This document shows, piece after piece, positions 56,689 to 64,000 of a DNA stretch of 64,000 bases (the first letter of the stretch is position 1; each line of letters starts with the position of its first letter). The DNA is from Vitellaria paradoxa (taxonomy: Eukaryota; Streptophyta; Magnoliopsida; Ericales; Sapotaceae). The DNA is taken from assembly GCA_019916065.1 (NCBI GenBank), contig CM034233.1:36868862-36932861 (forward strand), given 5' to 3'. A program made the position numbers and the translations under genes. The notes beneath the pieces were generated by a model. It saw nothing but the letters and a program-made list of their open reading frames with translations. It ran no database searches and was not told the DNA's origin.

Positions 56689-57376
56689 TTATACCCAAAC
56701 AGCAAAACCTCAAATATATATATATATAATTAAAGTAATCAATAGTGCACAGGTTTAATAAATATAAAAACTTAAAGTCAAAAAATAAATAATTCAAGTT
56801 AATGTCAGAAAAAACCAGAAAAAAAAATTGTTGCATGTCATTGTTTATTCAATATCTGTATTTCTCATTTAATCTAATTCAAATATGTATAAGACACATT
56901 CTAACACACACACGAGACTAAATCATAGCATGTCAAAAGAAAGAGTTAACATTAAGAGATAATCTTTAATTGAAATGTTCATGGAACCCTCCCTTTTTTC
57001 CAAACCCAATAAGTCAAAAAAATCCATCCAAAATATATACAGACAAAAAATGTTAATTGAAATCAGAAAAAAGAAAAAAAGTTAGAATACTTACCTGAAT
57101 GAATCAATAGAGAAGAGAATAGCCGGTCAAGATCAGTTTCACGTGAGAACTTCCTCTGACCTCCACAGAATAGAGAAACCAAATGAGAAAAGGGGAGATA
57201 AAGAAACCCACATAGGGCAAGCAAGCGAGAGAGAAAGAGAGTATACCTATAGCAATGGTAGGAACCGGGGGTAGGGTAATAACAATAGGACGCAGCAGGA
57301 ACCAGCAAAGGCATGCAGAGGAGTGAAATGAAAGAAAGGGTAGCTAAGTGAAATAAGAAAACAGAGGAGTGAGGGT
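56689..57376 (-). other. AT-rich flank with an exon-like segment
   Basis: 56689-57060 is featureless. On the minus strand 57314-57095 is open (83 codons) and at 57094 is followed by GTAAGT after CAG, a consensus splice donor. The reading contains GGQRKFSRETDLDRLFSSLLIHS. I do not recognise the protein. It could be a 5' exon of a host gene, perhaps within the CACTA element whose end lies at 57490. Confidence 0.35.
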
Positions 57377-57490
57377 AAATTTATGTCGACTATTAGCAAC
57401 CGCCCTAGCAACTGCTAGTACTATTAATAGTGACTGCACTAAGCGGTCGCCCAAGTTCTATGAGCACGGATAGTTATTTTTCTAGTAGTG
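57377..57490 (-). mobile_element. unpaired end of a second CACTA element
   Basis: The plus strand ends TTTTTCTAGTAGTG at 57490; read in reverse this is CACTACTAGAAAAA, a classic CACTA terminus. Next to it are palindromic words (TAGCAACTGCTAGTACTATT, AATAGTGACTGC, GCGGTCGCCC) like subterminal repeats. No matching opposite end was found in the window, so it is truncated, or its other part lies beyond the MULE or has been lost. Confidence 0.6.
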
Positions 57491-58471
57491 CTTGCATAGT
57501 TAAGAAAATTAATAATAGTAAACAAAATGATACTAAAAACATAAAATAATAACGCTAATTAGCTAGTCTAACAATGAAAATAAAGGTTTATGATTACCTT
57601 TTTTTAAGCGTAATCAGTCTTATAAAATCCTGATCAGATCATACTTGATCTAGTGCTAGCTAGATTAGATTTTTGACGTTGATGGATCTAATTGGTCTCA
57701 CTCCCATCTCTTCAATGGTGAGTCAAACTGTCTTTTAGGCCAAACTTATTTAAGTTGACTAATCTAATTGTTAAGTTCATTCCTAATCAATTAAAATTTA
57801 ATCGAGCTCACAAAATCCTAATATTAGGTGCTAGCCAAATCAAAATTTTTGAAGTTGATGGATCTAGTTGGTCTGACTCCCACCTCTTCAATGGTGAGTC
57901 AAACTATCTCTCAACTTAAACTTATTTAAGTTGACTGATTTGAGTGGTAAGTTCATTCCACAATCATATCAAACTTGGTTAGGTCTTGACATCGATCAAA
58001 ACATCCTTGATTAAGTTCTAAACTCCTAACTAAATTAAAGTCGGTTAGGTCTTCACCAGATTAGACTTGGTCAAGTCACGTTATTGATTAGATTAAAATT
58101 TTACACTTATAAAAAATTAAGTTCAATTCTCTAACCAGAGCAGACTTGGTCGAGGTGTTCTCTTTCTTTAAGTAAATGAAGTTTTCAAGTTTTAAAGCTT
58201 CAAGTTTACAACCACATTCTTATATGTTTGGATTAATTTCAGATTCTAACTTAAAGTATTGAAGACTAGATTATTACTTACAGTTGCTTGGTTCTCACCT
58301 AACTTATTTGAAGTTAAAGCTCAAATTTTAAATTCCTCTTCTTTGGATGGCTGGGCTAATTTACTTAATCATTGGTCGAAGTATTCAAGCAATACATTCA
58401 AATAAAATAGAAAATATAGATCAAATTTAAAGTAGAAGTTCAATACTAAAGACAAGAAAATCTTTTTCTAT
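57491..58471. repeat. Tat-like 3' region with 176-bp tandem repeat
   Basis: The words GATGGATCTA-(A/G)TTGGTCT and CTCTTCAATGGTGAGTCAAA recur 176 bp apart (57681 and 57857), giving two diverged copies over about 57651-58005, with a partial third rich in TTGGTTAGGTCTT words. Tandem repeats in this position, 3' of pol, are common in Tat/Ogre elements. Confidence 0.55.
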
Positions 58472-60720
58472 TCATTTAAGTAATGTTTTTCTTACAAGAA
58501 GACCAAAAAGAAAAGAAAAGAAAAGAAAAAAGCCAAGTAAAACTTCATCGTAAGCATTGGCATTGCCCTTTATTACCCTAGCACTTGTGTTTTCTTCATT
58601 AACTTGAGAAACTGAGGGGTCTGCTTGATCACTATTTAGTGGAAGAGGAAGTTCACCCTCCTTGGTGGCACCTTTTATTTGTCCATCTTCAGATAAAGAT
58701 TTGGATACATGCGTTAGAGGAGGTCGGCTAAAGCTGAAGTCTGGCTTGTACACATCAGGGATTAGCCAATAGACATCTTTGTAAATCTCTAAAGTCATTA
58801 GAACTTTAGTTCGGGACATGGTGGCTTCCAGACCCTCCAAAAAATAGACATTATGAATGTCAATAAATTGACGAACATAATTGTCCTTCAAAGCTCTCCT
58901 TAAAGGCTGCATCCTTGGCTGCTAACTTTGCTCAAGCCGCATTGAGCTTAGCTTCTTTTAAAGATAACTCCTTGTCATATCTTGGCATCCATTTCCCTCT
59001 GCTTGGTGATGAGATCTTTAGTTTTGGCAGCAAGTTGGTCTTCCAAAGAATGAAATTGATCCTTAGACTTTTAAAAGCAGGTTTCAACTTCATCAAGCTA
59101 GGTCTTGTATTTTAGTTTTTTCTTGAGTCTTTTCTCAGACTCAGCCATCTCTTTGATTTTATTATTTGCAGCCATTAGGTCAAGCTCAATGGTTGCCAAT
59201 TTCTTAGTGAGACATCAAAGGTGAACAAGAATCTCATAAGTATACTGTGTATTCTGCATCAAAGACCAAAAACATATAAGTATAGAAGGAAGAACAAACA
59301 TGAGAAAGGAAATAGAAGGGTAGAAACTTACCATTAACACATTCTTTAGACTGTTGCAGAGAAAAGAGTAAGTGACATTCTTTAGTCTCTCCTAATCAGG
59401 TGAAGGGAGAATTGATCTAGTTACCCCAATTGCGTGCTCAAAAGTCATGAAACAAGACTTTTCAATGGACATAGGGGGCTGACAGATATTACTTACTCAA
59501 ATGAGTGGCATAAATGGCGGAGGAGTTTTTGGAATTTACTTCTCTATGTTCACTTGTCAGTGGTAACACTTGATGAATCTAGAGCAGGGGAAATGGCTGG
59601 CATGAGCTCCTAAATAGGTGTTGCCAAGTCAACTACTCAAGGAGAAGAGGAAGAAGATTGCTCAACAACATGGGAAGACTTTAATCTTTTCTCCTGAGGC
59701 TGGTCATCTTAGTGCTTTTCTTCCCGATCACACTTGGCAGGCTTTGAGATCATGATCTTTGCTCAAGAATGGCCTTGTGCTGGGAAGAGTGATGGTATTT
59801 AAGGCTTTAGTGGCCCTTCTTTGTTTCCTTCCCATTGTCTTCCCCCTTTTTTTTTCCTTCTCGAGCCTTTGTACCTGCTTATGAAGGTTTGATTCTTCAT
59901 TTGCAAGAATGTCTTCTTGAGGAGCAAATAGGGAGGGTTGATGGTGTATCTTCTAAGGAGTGAGCAACCAAACTGAGTCTTCTCCTAGCAAATGGTTGCT
60001 CATCTTCTTCTTTTTTCTTCTTCTTCCTCTTCAAGAGGTTTATTACTTTATACACTTTTCTACTACATCACTAATGGAAAGGCCTTGAGGTGGAGTAGTG
60101 AAAGATTGGTAGGTCGAGAGGTAGTCGAACAAGTAAGATGCTGAGCTCCTAAATAGGTGAGTTTCCTTATCATTCATAATCATCGAGACCTTTTCTAACA
60201 AGAAAAAGTTCACATTTTTTAGCTTATTGAAATTTTCAATGGAACAGGCAAAGACAACAGTTAGCAAATTGATAAATAAAGAGAAAGAAGACAGGCAAAT
60301 ATTTAAAGGTGACTACTCAACTGACTTAGGCCAAAACCAACAATTGGGCCTAACCTTAACTATAACATAACAGTAAAAAAGCTCCCAAAAACCTATTTGT
60401 ATATTATACAATTTTATTATTGGCATTAACAACATTAATAGCCCTATAAAAATTTTAAGTGACCATTTTAGTAGTCACCCTAAGTTTGGACATTACTTCC
60501 CGAAGGAAATCATTAATCGGAAACCTAAGCCCACCTTTGGTGATGGCCACTGTAGGGAACTTAACCCAGGCCTCACTATCTCTCCCCGAGTGGAGTTTAA
60601 TACATACATTATCTAGTATCTAAAATTTTTCTTTAAATGCAGCTATGTTGTCTTCATTACTAAGCTTTATCGACAATTTGCTTGTCGTTGAAAAGGGAAA
60701 AAGGAGAAAGAGATGAATCA
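58472..60720 (-). pseudogene. antisense ORF of a Tat-like element (putative gypsy type transposon protein)
   Basis: Tat-lineage elements often carry an extra ORF in antisense between pol and the 3' LTR. On the minus strand, 60550-60478 reads GGLRFPINDFLREVMSKLRV, the hallmark of that family (PF04195 type). Coiled-coil words EDQLAAKTKDLITKQREMD follow at about 59040-58970. A 146-codon open part (58912-58472) then carries RQFIDIHNVYFLEGLEATM and LEIYKDVYWLIPDVYKPDF. In between are many stops and frame changes. It lies left of a polypurine tract and LTR, as expected if this is the 3' half of an element reading rightward. The protein's role is unknown in the family. Confidence 0.7.
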
Positions 60721-61188
60721 AACTAATAATCAGTAAAACTTTTACTCACCAACTAAGTTTGGCTTCAGGTAAAAAGGGATGAATACTCAAAGGAAATAAT
60801 AAACATTGGATTGCAGATTGCTTGAAAGCTTCAAGGTTTGAAGATCTAAAAAAGCGTAAGCCTAAATATGATGTATCTATATGTATATAAAGCTTGTAGA
60901 GAAAGAAAATTGAAAAACCAACAATAATATGTAAAGTTGCTGTAATCGATAAGACATTGATAGGAAAAGCAAAGGGATGCCTCGGGTTTTGCTGCTATAA
61001 TAAATGCGGCATACATGAAACTACACAGGTAGTTTGTGCATTATTAATAGGACAATCTATAAACTAATAAAAATGGAACACTTAACAAAAAAAAGTGAAA
61101 AATATGAAATTTCAAAAGATTTGCACATCAAAAAGGATATTTGAAGTTCAAAGTTCTACTCTACTTGGGCAACAATTATCCCAACCAG
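60721..61188. other. Tat-like 3' untranslated region
   Basis: AT-rich, no gene. Presumably the stretch between the antisense ORF and the polypurine tract. Confidence 0.5.
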
Positions 61189-61199
61189 AATGGGGGCAT
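61189..61199 (+). promoter_or_regulatory. polypurine tract left of Tat-like LTR
   Basis: AGAATGGGGGCA ends a few bases before the LTR start, marking the LTR at 61205 as a 3' LTR for the sequence on its left. Confidence 0.55.
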
Positions 61200-61204
61200 A
61201 ATAT

Positions 61205-61856
61205 TGGCACAAAATGATGTACTGGACATGTGGCATCTTCCCCAAGCCCACATGGCATTCTTCCTGAGCACAAACACACCGATTATATTTAAGCTTAGCC
61301 CCAAGCATAATCTATTCCTGACCTCACCAACTTGGTTCAAGCATAAGAAAGCTAGGTTCTGGTTTGATTTCAACCATATTGTAAAATTATAATTAATGCA
61401 ATTCATTACTATAATTTAGTTAGTTTGTTCCTTTGTCAATGGTAGATATCAAGTGACGTTTGGATCTTCCAAATTTGTCCCATCATACCTATTGCTCTGA
61501 AAATTATCATGCGCATTAAATACAAAGTAAATCATCACATTAATTATTAGGAAAATGGATAAATTAGTGGAATTGCTATCATTATTTTGTCAAATTAGTT
61601 CCTCATTAATTTATTACTTTCCTAGCCTATAAATAGTTCAAGAGGTCAACTAAATAAGATAAGCTCACTATTGCCAATTGAATTCTCTCTTACTACAATT
61701 CTCTGTGAACTTATTACTAATTTAACCTTCTAAGATTCCCTGGTCAGCAAGATCACTTTACCTATTTTCTTCACTATTCCATGTGTTTGTAAGTAACAGA
61801 TGGAAAATTCTATTTGGCATAGTGAGCATGTGCGAGGATATTTTTATCCTTGCACA
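61205..61856 (+). repeat. Tat-like LTR, copy 2
   Basis: About 652 bp, TGGCACAAAATG to CCTTGCACA, homologous to 13551-14188. TATA box TATAAATAG at 61628-61636. The left edge could be up to about 15 bases further left. Confidence 0.75.
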
Positions 61857-61872
61857 TTTGGTGCCATTTGTG
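61857..61872 (+). promoter_or_regulatory. primer binding site, Tat-like copy 2
   Basis: TTTGGTGCCATTTGTG directly after the LTR end, matching the TGGYGCC-type primer sites of Tat/Athila elements. Copy 1 has a more decayed version at 14189. Confidence 0.6.
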
Positions 61873-62654
61873 AGACACAACTAGTTTTCCAATTTTTCAA
61901 AATCTTTTAAATATTTCATTCTAATTTGTGAAAATGACAACCAAAGATAATACAGCAGCCACTCATTCTGGGAGGCATGACTAGAATGTAGAGCTCTAGA
62001 GATTAAAGAAGGTTTTTCTCACTATTGGAACTTCTTCAAAACTAAGGAGTCACATTCAAAAGCTACTGATTCAATAGCGACAAAGTAAAAATAGACAAAC
62101 CTAGAGGTGTAGATTCGAGCTAAGGAAATAGAGTTGGCCACTATGATGGAATAGTAGCATGCATAGAAGAAAAAGTCCATAGATCCTAATCCTTCTAATT
62201 GAAGAGATTCTAAAAGTGATTTAGATGGGTCTACAACTAAAGAGATAGAATATGATGAAGAAGCTGATAATGAATCTAATGATCAGCTAGAATATGTTGA
62301 TGATCAAACTAATGGAGAGCAACTAAGGATCTAAAAGAAAATTGGTAGAGGTTCTAATGTTCTAGCCAACAAAGAAATTACAAAGTCACAGTCTAGTCAT
62401 GAACAAGGATCACTGGTGCACCATGGGAAATAGATAAAGCATGATGAACCACCATCTCACTCAAATCACAAGGATTCTACCCCCAAACAAAAATCAAAGG
62501 ACTAGTGGAGGAACTAGGAAGGGAATAATAGCCATTCTAGTGGCAATCCTGTATGAAAGAAGACAAGCAAAAGAAATCCAAAAAAAATAAGGTGAGAGGC
62601 CATAGTACTATAAGTTGGAGAAAATAAATAAGACAACCATAATGATGGCAAAGA
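61873..62654 (+). other. Tat-like leader and gag upstream region
   Basis: Similar to 14205-14960 in copy 1, including GGGAGGCATGACTAGAAT. Traces of coding (acidic EYDEEADNESNDQLEY around 62250) recur in both copies but stops interrupt them. No distinct domain recognised. Confidence 0.5.
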
Positions 62655-63480
62655 GAGCAACTTAAGCGGATCTCTATATCTCCATTAATTGATGACATTT
62701 GTGAAACAGAGTCGCCCAAGAAATTCACAACATCCAAATTTAACCATTACTGCCATTACACGCAAACTATGGCTTTATGGAGCATGAATGATGCACTAAT
62801 GTGTAGAGCGTTTCCTTCTAGCCTTAGAGACATGGCATTGTAGTGGTTTAACAAGTTGGATCTAAGAAGCATCAGAAGTTGGAGCTAATTATTGAAAAAA
62901 TTTATTGCCAAGTTCATGGAAAATGCCAAATAGCCCATGTCGGTAGATGTTTTGTTGATGATGAAAAAGAAGAGCAACAAGAACTTAAAGGAGTATTCCT
63001 AAAGTTATATAAAGTTGTACAACAAGGTTGAGGGGTGCATCGAGCAATTAGTGGTGGCCTCGTTCAAATTGGGATTGTGGAAAACAAATAAGATCTGGTT
63101 GTCCTTAATAAAGAAACCAGTAGTTAACAATTTTGACCTTATGTGCTGAATTGAGAAGTATGCAAAAGTTAAGTATGAGACCAAACCTGCCGACCAAAAG
63201 GATTCAAAGTCTTCTAGGTCAAAGAAGGGGAAGAATATGAAAGATGATAAGAGGAATTCCATATTTGAAGCTATAAATACGGTGTTTAAAGAGCCAATTT
63301 ATAAGATAATCCTGTACATTAGAGGTAACCCCTATTTCTACTAGCCAAGAAAGATGTTGGTTAACCCAAGTAAAAGAGATGATAAGCAGTTTTGTGTCTA
63401 TCATTGTAGAGCTTCAAACTTCATCTTGAGGATCTAGTGAAAGAAGGCCATCTTCAGCAATACATTGATAAGGAAAAAAA
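62655..63480 (+). pseudogene. gag: Tat-like gag, copy 2
   Basis: Retrotransposon gag domain (PF03732 type): DDICETESPKKF, then MALWSMNDALMCRAFPSSLRDMAL, a TAG where Trp is usual (62840), KKFIAKFMENAK, then KVEGCIEQLVVASFKLGLW and a basic linker (SRSKKGKNMKDDKR). Near 63388-63420 CVYHCRASNFI corresponds to the Cys/His nucleocapsid segment of Tat gags, here incomplete. Relative to copy 1 about 15 codons, including YDGKFGLLN, are missing near 62740, and copy 1 in turn lacks about 120 bp present here. Stops at several places. Confidence 0.75.
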
Positions 63481-63802
63481 TCGAGCATAAGGAGATTATC
63501 CCTGAGCTAGGTGAGAAGAAGTTAGAGAAAGATAAAAAGAGGCCAGGGAAAGAAATGAAAAAATTAAAGACACCGATAATGAAGAATGTAGAGACTAGCA
63601 CATGGTAATAGCAAATGAATTAAGGAGAGAACGTCCTCGCATTATAAATGTAATCCATATAGAGGCCTGTTCACAGAAGTTACCATAAAGCGCTGGTCAT
63701 ATTGAAGATAACTGGGAATTTGAGCAAGAAGATACAACTAGTATCAATTTCTCTAAAAATGAGGGTTATGTGGTGTAGCATCACCATAAAATTAGGCTCG
63801 AG

Positions 63803-64000
63803 ATGTTTGACTCACAAATTAAAAGGATCCTAGTTGATGTGGGGAGTTCGACGGAAGTTATATTTGTCAGTTTGTTCAAGAAGTTGGGATTCAAAACAGA
63901 CGACTTACAGCCAGTTAATTGCCCATTAATCAGATTCAATTCTGCCCTTATCTATCCATTGGACAGCGTTACATCCCTATTCGGGTTGGTCTACTTGTAA
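63803..64000 (+). CDS. Tat-like aspartic protease, partial at window edge
   Basis: Open to the end of the window (66 codons). IKRILVDVGSSTEVIFVSLFKKLG is the retropepsin active-site region of Tat-lineage pol, with DVGSS where most copies have DTGSS. The following NCPLIRFNSALIYPLDSV fits the flap and loop segment with a changed Gly. The upstream frame is closed by a TAG at about 63777, so the polyprotein is broken before it. The true protein would continue into reverse transcriptase beyond the window. Confidence 0.8.
   Translation: MFDSQIKRILVDVGSSTEVIFVSLFKKLGFKTDDLQPVNCPLIRFNSALIYPLDSVTSLFGLVYL

Larger units (their letters stand above)
61205..64000 (+). mobile_element. Tat-like Ty3/gypsy element, left part, runs off the window
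   Basis: LTR, primer site, leader, decayed gag and the start of the aspartic protease in the expected order, in the same family as copy 1 at 13551-15357. The rest of pol lies beyond 64000. Because a polypurine tract and a Tat 3' region stand to its left, the LTR appears shared between two element bodies. Confidence 0.78.

Noticed and set aside
58915..59115. Plus-strand ORF of 66 codons
   Set aside because: Shadow of the antisense Tat ORF, whose coiled-coil words are read on the minus strand here.

Overview
The window is AT-rich plant nuclear DNA, very probably heterochromatin of a flowering plant (likely a eudicot). It contains Sirevirus-like Ty1/copia and Del/Tekay-, Athila- and Tat-like Ty3/gypsy elements, a Mutator-like element (MULE) and CACTA elements, plus two broken copies of plant nuclear genes. 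I see no intact host gene, rRNA, tRNA or CRISPR array. Every recognisable coding region carries stops, frameshifts or truncation, or (the protease at the right edge) runs off the window.

Left part (1-19293). It opens in the gag of a Sirevirus-like copia element that has lost pol and ends in a 3' LTR (3179 to about 4043). Next is a complete but decayed Del/Tekay-like gypsy element A (4166-13546, 5-bp target duplication ATATT). A sits at the very start of a Tat-like LTR plus gag remnant (13551 to about 15357). Two solo LTRs follow: one of an Athila-like family (15363-16167) and one minus-strand copia (16203-17041). After about 1.3 kb of featureless AT-rich DNA comes a frameshifted YGGT-family (YlmG/CCB3-like) exon on the minus strand.

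Centre (19303-56679). This is read as one MULE stretched to about 37.4 kb by later insertions. It has inverted terminal repeats of about 113 bp and a 9-bp target duplication AAAATTAAA at both ends. Its own DNA, about 5.9 kb, carries a GRF zinc-finger ORF, a broken MULE transposase and a captured exon of the ER protein RAMP4/SERP. Inserted in it is a solo Athila-like LTR C' (24691-41819, duplication CCTAA). C' is split by a CACTA element (25241-40728, duplication AGT), and that is split by gypsy B (28711-39289, duplication RTGTT). Beside C' stands a full-length Athila-like element C (41953-56280) with gag-pol, an env-like ORF and a small acidic ORF. All premature stops in C are TAA or TAG and there are no frameshifts.

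Right part (56689-64000). One unpaired CACTA end at 57490 is followed by the 3' half of a Tat-like element (176-bp tandem repeat, antisense ORF, polypurine tract). It runs into an LTR that also serves as the 5' LTR of a Tat gag-protease region running off the window.

Elements A and B share LTR and internal homology but differ in age. Their LTR pairs are much better preserved than their coding interiors, which suggests they moved as non-autonomous passengers. All similarity statements are by eye; nothing was aligned or searched by computer.
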